DNA of 64,000 nt. Origin: Polyangium sp. 15x6 (GTDB lineage Bacteria > Myxococcota_A > Polyangia > Polyangiales > Polyangiaceae). Positions 1 to 10,061 of this stretch are shown here, one piece after another. The stretch spans positions 1 to 64,000 of the forward strand of contig NZ_JASBQE010000063.1 in the NCBI RefSeq assembly GCF_029960785.1, read 5' to 3'. Made by a program: the position numbers and the translations under genes. The notes under the pieces were generated by a model. The model was not told the origin of the DNA, did not search any database, and worked only from the letters and a program-made list of their open reading frames with translations. Each line of letters starts with the position of its first letter. The first letter of the stretch is position 1.

Positions 1-72
1 GGCGGCCCGCTCGTGCCCCGCTCGCGCGGCGGCCCGCTCGTGCCCCGCTCGCGCGGCGGCCCGCTCGTCCCA
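1..72. repeat. 27-bp tandem repeat in the rluB tail
   Basis: About 2.6 near-identical 27-bp units lie inside the coding frame of the pseudouridine synthase and encode repeats of ERGTSGPPR. The length is a multiple of three, so the frame is kept. The array may continue left of the window. Confidence 0.85.
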
Positions 73-977
73 CGTTCACGCCGATCCGTAGGCCGCGCGC
101 GTCGCTCCTCGTGCCCGCCTTCCCGCGACGTGTGCCCCGCCCGCGGCCGCTCGCCGCGCTCGCCTCGATCCCGCGGCGCCGCGCCGACGTGCGTCCGCGG
201 CCTTTGCTGCTTCGCGCGTTGCGCCGGCGTCTGATCCACGGCCGGGCGCACGCGCTTCGGCACGCCGAACTCTTTTCGGATGGCGAGCAGCTCGTCGACC
301 GTCAAGAGCCGCCACTTCCCCGGCAAGAGTCCCTCCGACGTCACGTCGGCAAAACTCAGCCGCGCCAGTCGCATCACGGGGAAGCCCGTCGCCTCGCCCA
401 TGCGGCGGATCTGCTGGTTTCGCCCCTCGCGCAGGGTGATCTCGAGCCAGGTCTTGTCGCCCTCGTGCCGCAGGATGCGCACGTCCGCGGGCAGCGTCTT
501 GCCGTCTTCGAGCTCGACGCCCGTGCGCCACACGTCGGCGTCGCCTTCATCCATCACGCCCCTCACTTTGAGGACGTACGTCTTGGGCACGCCGCCGCGC
601 GGATGAAGCAGGCCGTTCGAGAACTCGCCGTCGTTCGTCATCAAGAGGACGCCGCTCGTCGCGAAGTCGAGGCGACCGACGGGATACACACGCGCCCCAG
701 CGCCACGCACGAGATCCGCTACCGTGGGCCGACCTTCGGGATCGTGGAGCGTCGACACGACGTTCCGCGGCTTGTGCAGCACGAGGTAGACCGGCGACTC
801 GGCGGTGAGCCGCTTGCCATCGACCTCGATCTTGTCGCGGCGCGGGTCGGCCTTGGCCCCGAGCTCCGTCACGACGCGCCCGTTCACCCGGACCCGCCCT
901 GCCGTGACCAGCTCCTCCGCTGCGCGCCGGGAGCTCACCCCCGAACGGGCGATGATCTTCTGCAACCGCTCTTCCAT
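1..977 (-). CDS. rluB: 16S/23S rRNA pseudouridine synthase, RsuA/RluB family (3' end cut by window edge)
   Basis: Isomerises a specific uridine in rRNA to pseudouridine in the cytoplasm. The frame starts at ATG 977 with an S4 RNA-binding domain (about residues 1-60, beginning MEERLQKIIARSGVSSRRAA). The catalytic domain follows, with the family motif GRLD at about 101-104 (Asp104 is the expected catalytic residue), and later the motif RNQQIRRMGEA. The catalytic domain ends near residue 245 and is followed by a basic, Arg/Pro/Gly-rich tail that runs off the left edge, so the stop codon is not seen. The tail ends in copies of a 9-residue unit (GPPRERGTS) encoded by a 27-bp tandem repeat. RluB, RsuA, RluE and RluF are hard to tell apart by eye; the extended basic tail favours RluB. 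Confidence 0.9.
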   Translation of the reverse strand, partial: MEERLQKIIARSGVSSRRAAEELVTAGRVRVNGRVVTELGAKADPRRDKIEVDGKRLTAESPVYLVLHKPRNVVSTLHDPEGRPTVADLVRGAGARVYPVGRLDFATSGVLLMTNDGEFSNGLLHPRGGVPKTYVLKVRGVMDEGDADVWRTGVELEDGKTLPADVRILRHEGDKTWLEITLREGRNQQIRRMGEATGFPVMRLARLSFADVTSEGLLPGKWRLLTVDELLAIRKEFGVPKRVRPAVDQTPAQRAKQQRPRTHVGAAPRDRGERGERPRAGHTSREGGHEERRARPTDRRERGTSGPPRERGTSGPPRERGTSGP

Positions 978-1025
978 CCGCCGACACGCCTCCAGCCGCT
1001 GCTCGCCAGCTCTTCGCTCCAAACC

Positions 1026-1114
1026 CATTCGACGCTCGGGGCTTCGGGTCGCCTGACGGCGCCCTTCGCTCCCGAACTCATTCGACGCTCGAGGCTTCGG
1101 GTCGCCTGACGGCG
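1026..1114. repeat. Two direct copies of a 36-bp sequence
   Basis: Positions 1026-1061 and 1079-1114 match at 35 of 36 bases and start 53 bp apart. They lie in the gap between the divergent pseudouridine synthase and cupin genes. No obvious operator symmetry is seen. Confidence 0.8.
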
Positions 1115-1154
1115 GCCCTTCGCCCCGAACCCCAGCTCGTGATAAGCACGCTCC

Positions 1155-1508
1155 ATGCGCCGCGTCGACAAGCCGTGGGGACACGAGCTCATCTGGGCGG
1201 AGACCTCCCGCTACGTGGGCAAGTTGCTCCACATCCGGGCAGGCGAGCGTCTGTCCCGTCAATACCACCGGGTCAAGGAAGAGACACTCTTTCTCCAGTC
1301 GGGCGAGATGGACCTCGAAGTGGGTCCCAAGGAATCGCTCGAGCGTCGCCGCATGGTGAAGGGCGACGTCTTCCACGTCCTGCCCGGGACGATCCACCGC
1401 ATGATCGCCGTCACCGACGTGGACGTGATCGAAGTGTCCACGCCCGAGCTCGACGACGTCGTCCGCATCGAAGACGTCTACGGCCGCGAAGGTACGAACG
1501 CTCCCTGA
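1155..1508 (+). CDS. Cupin protein, mannose-6-phosphate isomerase-like
   Basis: A single small cupin barrel of 117 aa resembling the C-terminal domain of type II phosphomannose isomerase/mannose-1-phosphate guanylyltransferase. The N-terminus KPWGHELIWA matches that family's opening motif. Metal-ligand motifs are visible as QYHRVKEETLFLQSGEM (His and Glu) and LPGTIHRM (a second His). It probably acts on, or binds, a sugar phosphate; the substrate cannot be read from sequence. It is divergent from the pseudouridine synthase gene. No partner nucleotidyltransferase is adjacent. Confidence 0.85.
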   Translation: MRRVDKPWGHELIWAETSRYVGKLLHIRAGERLSRQYHRVKEETLFLQSGEMDLEVGPKESLERRRMVKGDVFHVLPGTIHRMIAVTDVDVIEVSTPELDDVVRIEDVYGREGTNAP

Positions 1509-1523
1509 CGTATCCCCGTCGCG

Positions 1524-2405
1524 CTAGGGCTTCGTCGCGCCCTTGTCGGCCTTCTTGTCGGCTTTGCCGTCGACCTTCTTGTCGGTCTTGCCGTCGGCCT
1601 TCTTGTCGGCCTTGTCGTCTTTTTTCTCGGCCGGCGCGGGTGAGCCCTTGGGTTCGCCTTCGCCTTCGTCGCCGTCCTTGTCGGCGTTGCGCTTCTCCGC
1701 CTCGCGCTTCTTCGCCGCCTCTTCTTCTTCCTTCTTTCGCTCGGCCTCCTCGGCACGGCGGCGCACCTCCGTGTCGTGGTCCCAGCGATCGACACGCTCG
1801 TCGGCATCGAGGTCCACGCCCATGCGTTCGAGCTTGCCCTCGCGGTAGACCTCCCAGACGTCGGGCTTGCCGTCGCGGTTCTGGTCGCGCTTGATGCGCG
1901 AAAGGCGCCCGTCCGAGTAGGACTTCCATTCGTCGGGCTTGCCGTCGCGATCGTTGTCGAGCGCGACCTCCGCGAGCTTGCCGCGCGAGAACGTGATCCA
2001 CGTGTCGATGCGGCCGTCGTAGTTGGTGTCGCTCTCCTCGTGCAGGCTCTCGCCCTTGTCGTTGTAGCGACGCACGACGTCCTTCACGCCGTCGAAGTTC
2101 GTGTCGATCTCGCGGCAGACGAGGATCTTCTTCTGCGACTCGCCCACGCCGACGAGCAGGAAGACGCGACGGACGTTCGGCTTGAGCGAGCCGGGCCCCG
2201 CGATCTCACTCGCTTCCCGATCCTTCCGGCCCTTCCAGTCGCACATCGAACGATCGTCGACCTTGTAGGCCGGACCTTTGAGCGGAGCGCGCTTCGGCGT
2301 GGTCTCGCCAGTGAACGCGTTCGTCGTGGTCGTGGGCGTGCTCGCGCACGCGGAGAGTGCGAGGAGAGAGCTGGCGAGTGTCCACACGATCACGCGGCTC
2401 GTCAT
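1524..2405 (-). CDS. Lipoprotein with calcium-binding-type DxDxDG repeats and a Lys/Asp-rich tail
   Basis: Predicted lipoprotein of 293 aa. The signal peptide starts MTSRVIVWTLASSLLALSAC, with the lipobox cysteine at about residue 20. The body holds at least five EF-hand-loop-like or thrombospondin-type-3-like motifs (DTNFDGVKD, DTNYDGRID, DNDRDGKPD, DQNRDGKPD, DLDADERVD), each followed by a short strand containing W or Y. The C-terminal third is a charged Glu/Lys helix, then repeats of KKADGK type. ATG 2405 was chosen because it gives the signal peptide and overlaps the upstream gene's stop by 4 bp, as in translational coupling. It probably binds Ca2+ at the cell surface; function unknown. 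Confidence 0.85.
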   Translation of the reverse strand: MTSRVIVWTLASSLLALSACASTPTTTTNAFTGETTPKRAPLKGPAYKVDDRSMCDWKGRKDREASEIAGPGSLKPNVRRVFLLVGVGESQKKILVCREIDTNFDGVKDVVRRYNDKGESLHEESDTNYDGRIDTWITFSRGKLAEVALDNDRDGKPDEWKSYSDGRLSRIKRDQNRDGKPDVWEVYREGKLERMGVDLDADERVDRWDHDTEVRRRAEEAERKKEEEEAAKKREAEKRNADKDGDEGEGEPKGSPAPAEKKDDKADKKADGKTDKKVDGKADKKADKGATKP

Positions 2406-3190
2406 CGAGGGCTCGTTCCGCCGGGCTGCGGTGCGGTGGGCGCGCCCGCCGGGAGCACCGGGGCGGGCATGGTCGGGAGCGGCGCCGGGCCCGAGGGACG
2501 GGGCGCAGGGGCCTGCGGCTTGGGCATCGTGGCCTGCTTCGCGCGGGCCTCGGCGCAGAGGTCGAGCACCGTCTCGGGATCGGGTTTGCCGTCGACGTTG
2601 CGATCGGTCGCGACGAGCGCGCATCGATCGTCGGTGGGATCGTTGAAGGCCCACCACTGATCGACGAGCCCGTCGCCGTCCGAGTCGCGCTCGCGCCGGA
2701 CGAGGCGGCCGCCTTCGTAGTAGTCCCAGGTGTCGAGCTTCTCGTCGAAGTTGGTCTCGCGTTCCTTCAGGAACACGGCGCCGTCGCGCGAGCTCACGAT
2801 CTCGTCGGCGCGGCCGTCCCTGTCGTAGTCCGACTCGCGGCGGCGCTCGCGGCCCGCGGGGTCGTAGTAGACGAAGACGTCGATCGCGCCGTCGAAGTTG
2901 AGGTCGAGGATGCGGCAGACCTCGCGTCCCGCGGCGTCGGGCACGCGCGTCATGTCGGGCTTGCCGTCGCCGTTCGCGTCGAAGCGCTGCGCGTTCGCCG
3001 CGGTCATGTCGCAGGCCTCGTGCTTCACCTCGGTGTCACGCTCGGCGCCCGTGGGAAGGGTGGGCGGCGGGCCGCCTGGATCGGCCGAGGTGCACGCGGT
3101 CGCGCCGATCGCGGGCAGCGACGTGAGGAGGGCCGCGACGCCGAGCGAGCGGGCCCAGCGGCAAGGGCATGGAAAGCGGCGGGATTCCAA
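2402..3190 (-). CDS. Lipoprotein with calcium-binding-type DxDxDG repeats (paralogue of the next gene)
   Basis: A 262-aa exported protein. It has an N-terminal signal sequence with a probable lipobox cysteine in IGATAC (about residue 33), followed by at least six Asp-rich loops (DANGDGKPD, DLNFDGAID, DYDRDGRAD, ETNFDEKLD, DSDGDGLVD, DRNVDGKPD). It ends in a Pro/Ala-rich tail. It shares architecture with the downstream gene and overlaps it by 4 bp, so the two are probably one transcript and arose by duplication. The ETNFDEKLD loop lacks the usual Gly and may be weak. The specific role is unknown; a Ca2+-dependent surface or stalk protein is an inference. Confidence 0.85.
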   Translation of the reverse strand: MESRRFPCPCRWARSLGVAALLTSLPAIGATACTSADPGGPPPTLPTGAERDTEVKHEACDMTAANAQRFDANGDGKPDMTRVPDAAGREVCRILDLNFDGAIDVFVYYDPAGRERRRESDYDRDGRADEIVSSRDGAVFLKERETNFDEKLDTWDYYEGGRLVRRERDSDGDGLVDQWWAFNDPTDDRCALVATDRNVDGKPDPETVLDLCAEARAKQATMPKPQAPAPRPSGPAPLPTMPAPVLPAGAPTAPQPGGTSPR

Positions 3191-3308
3191 GCGTTCGAGG
3201 CGAGTCTAGACGCAGCGCGACGTCTTCCGCAAGGCGAGCGGCAGGCTGATGCCTTGCTCGTGCTCATGCTACTGACGCGCGTTTCCGGAGACTCCCGAGT
3301 CTTCCTGA

Positions 3309-3337
3309 TTGACAACACACGTACCGGCATCTAGGGT
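3309..3337 (+). promoter_or_regulatory. Candidate housekeeping-sigma promoter for the ribbon-helix-helix gene
   Basis: TTGACA at 3309-3314, a 17-nt spacer, then TAGGGT at 3332-3337. The -35 is perfect and the -10 matches the consensus at 3 of 6 bases. It lies 86 bp upstream of the start codon at 3423 and points the right way. Confidence 0.45.
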
Positions 3338-3422
3338 AACGCCTTGTCAGTATCCCTCGGAGTGCTGGGGGCGCGCCGTCCGCATGCGGTGGGCGACGCG
3401 AAGAGCGCAGGGCCGGCGTGAC

Positions 3423-3614
3423 ATGTCGCGAAAGAAAGTCTCGACGACCATCTACATCACGCCCGAGCAGGCCGAGCGCCTGAAGCTCCTGCACGACCGG
3501 ACGAAGGTGCCGATCGCGGTCTACATCCGCGAGGGGATCGACATGGTCCTCAAGCACTACGAGCACGTGCTTCCGGGACAGATGAGCCTGGAGACGACGG
3601 TCCAAAAGAAGTAA
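3423..3614 (+). CDS. Ribbon-helix-helix (CopG/Arc-type) DNA-binding protein
   Basis: A 63-aa protein that opens MSRKKVSTTIYITPEQAERL, the beta-strand of an RHH fold, followed by two helices (LKLLHDRTKVPIAVYIREGI). Such proteins bind DNA as dimers through the strand. ATG 3423 is used because the frame upstream of it has no family resemblance. No toxin gene is adjacent, so a toxin-antitoxin role is not supported; it may be a free-standing regulator. The next gene, lepA, starts 75 bp downstream and may be co-transcribed. Confidence 0.85.
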   Translation: MSRKKVSTTIYITPEQAERLKLLHDRTKVPIAVYIREGIDMVLKHYEHVLPGQMSLETTVQKK

Positions 3615-3689
3615 CCCCCTAGGCCGTGGCTTTCGCCCGCGCGACGCGCTAGGAGCACGCGGCCGTCGTCTTGCCGGCCTCACGGAAGT

Positions 3690-5492
<1,803 letters not shown>

Positions 5493-5541
5493 AGCGCGCG
5501 CCCTCTACCGTTCGCGGTCGAGCCTTCGTATAACGCGCGAC

Positions 5542-6153
5542 ATGTCGGTCGCTCGACGCGTTCTCCCGCTCTGCCTCCCGCTCCTCCTCGCGCTCGCTGC
5601 CTGCGACGAACCGGTCTCGACGAAGGGCGCGGCGCCCTCGGCCGCGCCGCCGCCCACCGCGGCCGAGCCGCAGCCCTCCGCGACGACCCCGCCTCCACCG
5701 GCGAAGGCGAAGATCGAGATGCCGCCGCGGCCGGTGCCCCTCGGCTCGGCGGGCCCGATCCAGCCGAGCGCGCCGCCGGACCAACAGATGATGGCGATCC
5801 AGTACACGATCGCGATGGTCACGCCACGCGGCACCGATCCGATCGTCGACAAGGACTACGTCGAGCGCATCGTGAAGAAGCTCGAAGGCGCGGTGCGCAC
5901 GGCCGACAAGGGCAAGACGCCGCCGAACCCGGTGAAGCCGAACAAGGGCAACCGCAAGCTCGAAGTCGACATGGGCAAGGGGTGCAACGAGCGCGTGCCG
6001 GAGAACCTGCTCCACCAGCGGGCTGGCTCGTCGTTGAAGGAGGCCTACGAGGCTGGCGTGCTCGTCATCTCTTGCCACGACGACAAGTGGGAGTGTCATC
6101 AGTCGACGCGCATCCCCGAGGACGTGTTGTGCCACGCCGCGCCGCGCCGCTGA
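5542..6153 (+). CDS. Hypothetical lipoprotein with Pro/Ala-rich linker
   Basis: A 203-aa protein. A signal peptide (MSVARRVLPLCLPLLLALAAC) ends in a lipobox cysteine, followed by a Pro/Ala/Thr-rich linker to about residue 80. A small C-terminal domain contains three cysteines (GKGCNERVPE, SCHDDKWECH), possibly a disulfide-stabilised fold. It begins 49 bp after lepA on the same strand and may share its transcript. I do not recognise the family. Confidence 0.8.
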   Translation: MSVARRVLPLCLPLLLALAACDEPVSTKGAAPSAAPPPTAAEPQPSATTPPPPAKAKIEMPPRPVPLGSAGPIQPSAPPDQQMMAIQYTIAMVTPRGTDPIVDKDYVERIVKKLEGAVRTADKGKTPPNPVKPNKGNRKLEVDMGKGCNERVPENLLHQRAGSSLKEAYEAGVLVISCHDDKWECHQSTRIPEDVLCHAAPRR

Positions 6154-6246
6154 GCCACGTCCGCCCCTGACGAGCGAACCGCATCCTTCGCACCGCGTGG
6201 CGCCTGGCCGCGCTTCTATGCGCGATGTGGTAAGGGAGAGCGGCAA

Positions 6247-7692
6247 ATGCATACGGCCCTCCCGAATCTTCGCTCGCGCGTACGGAAAGGTCCCTACGCC
6301 GAGCTCCTCGCCGAGCTCAACCGCAACCGGACCCGGCTCGCAGAGGCCGAGCACGACGCGACCATCTCGTTCGGCCCGACGATGCGCGTCGAACGTTTCG
6401 TCCTGGGCAACGGCCTGCGGGTCCTGATCCTGCAGGACAACGCGGCGCCCGTCGTCTGCGTGCAGACGTGGTTCGGCGTCGGATCGCGGCACGAGCGCGT
6501 CGGCAAGACGGGCATCGCCCATCTCTTCGAGCACCTCATGTTCGGCGAGACCGAGACCTCGGCCCACGGCGCGTTCGATCGCACCCTCGAAGAGGCGGGG
6601 GCCGAGACGAACGCCGCGACGTTCCTGGACTGGACGTACTACCACACGAACCTGCCCGCCGAGGCGCTCGAGCTGACGTTGCGGCTCGAAGCGGATCGGA
6701 TGTCACGCCTCGTGCTGCGTGATCCGCAGGTGGCGAGCGAGAAGGAGGTCGTCGCGAACGAGCGGAGGCAACGCGTCGACGACGACGTGGACGGCGCGAT
6801 CAGCGAGATCCTCTACAAGGAGTCGTTCCGCGAGCACGGCTACGGGCACCCGACGATCGGGTGGATGGACGACATCCTCGGCTTCTCGACCGACGACTGC
6901 GTCTCGTTCTACCGGACGTATTACGCGCCGAACAACGCGGCGATGGCGATCGTCGGCGACGTCGACATCGGGCAGGTGCTGCGGCTCGTGCAGGACAACT
7001 ACGGCGGCTTGCCGCCCTCGGTCTTGCCGGTCGAGGACGTGCGCCCCGAGCCTCCGCAGACCGAGGAGCGCCGGATCCGCATCACGAAGCCGACGCCGAC
7101 GCACAAGGTGGCGATCGGGTACAAATCGCCGGCGCTCGGGGACTTCGATCATCCGGCGCTCACGCTCCTGAACGAAATCCTGTTCGGAGGGCGCTCTTCG
7201 CGGGTGCATCGCGCGCTCATCCAGGAGCAGGAGATCGCCACCGACGTGCGCGGGTGGGTGGGCGCGTTCCGGGATCCGTCGCTGTACGACGTCTTCTTGT
7301 CGGCCCGCGGCGAGCACACGGCGGAGGCGCTCTGCGCGGCGCTCGACGTGTTCCTCGATCGGGTCCGCACCGAGCCGGTGACCGAGGAGGAGCTCGAAAA
7401 GGCAAAGGCGCGCGTCGAACTCGCGGTGCTGCAGGGGCTCGAGACGGTGAGCGGCAAGGCCGAGCAGATCGGGTTCTACGAGATCGTGCTGGGCGATCCG
7501 GCGGCGCTCTTCGATCGGCTCGCGGCGTATCGCAGGGTCACCGCGGGGGATCTGCTCCGCGTGGCGCGCCGGTACCTCGTGCGCTCGTCGAGGACGGTCA
7601 TCGAGGTCGCGCCCGACGGATCGATGGAGAGCGACGAAATGGATGACGAAGAGACGGACGGCGAGGAGAGCGAAGAGGAGGTGGCGTCGTGA
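6247..7692 (+). CDS. M16-family zinc peptidase (catalytic subunit)
   Basis: Insulinase/processing-peptidase-like metalloprotease of 481 aa. The inverted zinc motif HLFEH sits at about residues 92-96 and the third ligand Glu at about 172 in VVANERRQ. A second half-domain with the R/Y substrate-binding region follows. No signal peptide is visible. A conspicuously acidic tail (Asp/Glu/Ser-rich, about residues 455-478) precedes the stop. The downstream M16 gene overlaps by 4 bp and lacks zinc ligands, so the pair probably forms an alpha/beta-type heterodimer, as known for bacterial M16B pairs. ATG 6247 has a GGGAGA ribosome site just upstream. Confidence 0.93.
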   Translation: MHTALPNLRSRVRKGPYAELLAELNRNRTRLAEAEHDATISFGPTMRVERFVLGNGLRVLILQDNAAPVVCVQTWFGVGSRHERVGKTGIAHLFEHLMFGETETSAHGAFDRTLEEAGAETNAATFLDWTYYHTNLPAEALELTLRLEADRMSRLVLRDPQVASEKEVVANERRQRVDDDVDGAISEILYKESFREHGYGHPTIGWMDDILGFSTDDCVSFYRTYYAPNNAAMAIVGDVDIGQVLRLVQDNYGGLPPSVLPVEDVRPEPPQTEERRIRITKPTPTHKVAIGYKSPALGDFDHPALTLLNEILFGGRSSRVHRALIQEQEIATDVRGWVGAFRDPSLYDVFLSARGEHTAEALCAALDVFLDRVRTEPVTEEELEKAKARVELAVLQGLETVSGKAEQIGFYEIVLGDPAALFDRLAAYRRVTAGDLLRVARRYLVRSSRTVIEVAPDGSMESDEMDDEETDGEESEEEVAS

Positions 7693-8969
7693 CGCACGTC
7701 ATCGTCGAGCCGAGCCCCGCGTTGCCTCTCATCAGCGTCGTCGTCGCGTTCCGGTCGGGCTCTGCGCACGACCCCGTGGGACGCGAAGGACTCGGGCGCG
7801 TCACGGCGCGCATGCTCCGTCGCGGCGCCGAAGGTTGGAGCTCGGAGAAGATCGAGCAGACGATCGACCTCCTCGGCGGTGAGCTCGGCGTGGACGTCTC
7901 GCCGAGCGCGAGCACGGTTCACTTCGAGGTGATCCGGCGTTCGCTCGATCCGTTCGTGGACCTCGCATCGACGCTGCTCGCGCGGCCCTCGTTCAACGAG
8001 GCCGAGCTCGCTCGGCTGAAGCGGGAAGCCGAGGCCGAGCTCATCGAGTCGCGCGACAGCGACGGCACCTTGTGCGCGCGCGCCTTCCGCCGGACGCTCT
8101 TCGCCGGTCATCCGTACGGGCGCCGCGTCGCGGGTTGCATCCCCGCATTGCGTGCGATCGAGCGCGCCGACGTCGTGTCGTTCTACGGAGCGCACTACGC
8201 GCGGGAGAACGCGATCGTCACGATCTCGGGGGACGTCGACGTCGAGGAGGGACACGCGATCGCGGAGCGCCTGCTCTCCGGACTTCCGGTCGGCGCGAGT
8301 GTGCCGGATCCCGTGCCGCCGCCGCCGTGCAGGACCGGCCGTCGGCTCGTCTTCGTCGACAAGCCCGAGCGAACCCAGACGCAGATGATCGTCGGAGGGC
8401 TCGGGACGCACCCGAACGATCCCGATCACGTGGCGCTCCTCGTGGCGAACACCGCGTTCGGCGGGACGTTCACCTCGCGGCTCATGCAGGAGGTGCGGGC
8501 GAAGCGTGGCTGGTCGTACGGCGCGTCTTCGCGCGTCGGCTTCGATCGGCAGAGGGACGCGTTCACGATGTGGACGGCGCCCAAGGCTTCGGATGCATCG
8601 GCCTGCCTCGCGTTGAAGCTCGAGCTTTTGCACGCGCTTCGCAAGGACGGGATCACGAAGGACGAACTTTCGTTCGTGAAAAAATACCTCGTCCGTTCAC
8701 ACGCCTTCGAGGTCGATACGGCGAGGAAACGGGCCTACCAGAAGCTCGAAGCCGCGCTCTACGACTTGCCCGAGGGCTACCACGACAAGCAGCTCGAGCA
8801 GATCGAGGCCGTCACGCTGGACGAGGCGAACGCCGCGATCCGCGAGCGTCTGTCGGAAGACGATCTCGTGGTCTCGGTCGTGGGGACCTTCTCGCAGATC
8901 GGCGATGCCGTCGCGAAGTCCGTCCCGCGGCTGCTGGAGACCCAGGTCGATCCGTTTGACCTCGAATGA
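7689..8969 (+). CDS. M16-family peptidase-like protein, zinc site absent (partner subunit)
   Basis: A 426-aa M16 protein starting with GTG that overlaps the stop of the catalytic gene (GTGA). At the position of HxxEH the sequence reads VTARMLRRG, with no metal ligands. The fold is clear from GGTFTSRLMQEVRAKRGWSY, the conserved C-terminal region that includes the Arg/Tyr substrate-binding pair. It should be the non-catalytic, substrate-handling half of a heterodimer with the preceding gene. The 3' end overlaps the convergent sigma-factor frame by 193 bp. Confidence 0.93.
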   Translation: MTHVIVEPSPALPLISVVVAFRSGSAHDPVGREGLGRVTARMLRRGAEGWSSEKIEQTIDLLGGELGVDVSPSASTVHFEVIRRSLDPFVDLASTLLARPSFNEAELARLKREAEAELIESRDSDGTLCARAFRRTLFAGHPYGRRVAGCIPALRAIERADVVSFYGAHYARENAIVTISGDVDVEEGHAIAERLLSGLPVGASVPDPVPPPPCRTGRRLVFVDKPERTQTQMIVGGLGTHPNDPDHVALLVANTAFGGTFTSRLMQEVRAKRGWSYGASSRVGFDRQRDAFTMWTAPKASDASACLALKLELLHALRKDGITKDELSFVKKYLVRSHAFEVDTARKRAYQKLEAALYDLPEGYHDKQLEQIEAVTLDEANAAIRERLSEDDLVVSVVGTFSQIGDAVAKSVPRLLETQVDPFDLE

Positions 8970-9961
8970 CCTGCCGCGCGCGGATAGGGATGGGGGGACG
9001 CGCGCCTCTCGCCTCCCGGCGGGAACGTGGCCATGGGGGACGACATTTCCCGCGGAGCGATGGCGCAGGGATACATGATCGGCCCCTTGCGCCGACGTGA
9101 AGCGCGTGCCGCGCTGGGCGGTTGATGCGCATACGCGAGGAGCACCTCGCGCACGCGGAGAAGATCCTTCGGCAGCAGAGGGCGCGGCGTCGACACGGCG
9201 AGGCTCGACGCGGCGAGCGCTCGACCTCGCCGGAGCGCCTCTGCGCGCGCGAGCTTCAACCGAGCGTAAGCAGTCTTGAGCGGGATCCCGAGCTTCTCGG
9301 CGATCTCCGGCATCGGCTGCTCCTCGAGGTCGTGCAGGACGAGGATCTCGCGGAGCTTCGGGCGCATTCGGCCGATGAGCTCGCGCGCGAGCGCCTGCTC
9401 CTCGCCCTCCAGGAGCGCGGCTTCGGCGGCGAGAGTGTCGCTCATCGGCTCCGGCGGCAGCTCGGCCACGAGCGGCTCCATGCGGTGCCTCGCGAGCTTC
9501 CGGTAGTTCGTCGCGAGCTGCATCGCGATGACGAACAGCCACGGGCGCGCCGAGCTTGCCGCGTCGTGATCCTCGATTCGCCGCAGGGCGACCGAGAAGA
9601 CCTCCTGCGCGATGTCGTCGGCGTCGCGCGCGGGCACTCCATACCGCTCGACGGTACGCAGGACGAACTGCCATTCGCGCGCATAGAGCTGCTGGAACAC
9701 CTCCTCCCGCGGAGGCAGGACCCCGGAGATGAGCTCCTCCGCGAACGGATAACGAACGGGGGGGTGCGATGGATCGTGAGGGACGACGTCGGGCGGCAGA
9801 GGAGGAATGACGTCGGGGTACAACGTGGAGGGGGACGGCGTCGGCGTCGACGGGAAGGGAGCGCCACGGCGCTTGCCGTCTGCAAAGGTTTCACCAGACG
9901 AACCTGCGCGTGAAGCTCGTTTCCCGCGGACGCTGCGGGGACGCTCGTCGGTCCTCTTCAT
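8777..9961 (-). CDS. ECF-type RNA polymerase sigma factor with long Pro-rich N-terminus and odd C-tail
   Basis: A sigma-70-family regulator that redirects RNA polymerase. Region 2 is at about residues 88-160 (LYAREWQFVLRTVERYG, then DADDIAQEVFSVALRRI). Region 4 is at about 190-245 (RPKLREILVLHDLEEQ, PMPEIAEKLGIPLKTAYARL). The first 85 residues are Pro/Ser-rich and not part of the family. After about residue 250 the frame is low-complexity, and its last 193 bp lie antisense to the M16 gene, which is unusual. Either the C-tail is genuinely read through, or the gene lost its stop by a frameshift. No anti-sigma gene is adjacent. Confidence 0.8.
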   Translation of the reverse strand: MKRTDERPRSVRGKRASRAGSSGETFADGKRRGAPFPSTPTPSPSTLYPDVIPPLPPDVVPHDPSHPPVRYPFAEELISGVLPPREEVFQQLYAREWQFVLRTVERYGVPARDADDIAQEVFSVALRRIEDHDAASSARPWLFVIAMQLATNYRKLARHRMEPLVAELPPEPMSDTLAAEAALLEGEEQALARELIGRMRPKLREILVLHDLEEQPMPEIAEKLGIPLKTAYARLKLARAEALRRGRALAASSLAVSTPRPLLPKDLLRVREVLLAYAHQPPSAARASRRRKGPIMYPCAIAPREMSSPMATFPPGGERRASPHPYPRAAGHSRSNGSTWVSSSRGTDFATASPICEKVPTTETTRSSSDRRSRIAAFASSSVTASICSSCLSW

Positions 9962-10061
9962 GGTTCACCACCCGGAGGCACGGCCTGCGCGCTCGACGTC
10001 GCCCGCGCCTCTCGAAGGGTTTGTCCTGCGGGTGGCAGGGAGCGTCAATGGTCATCCGCGC

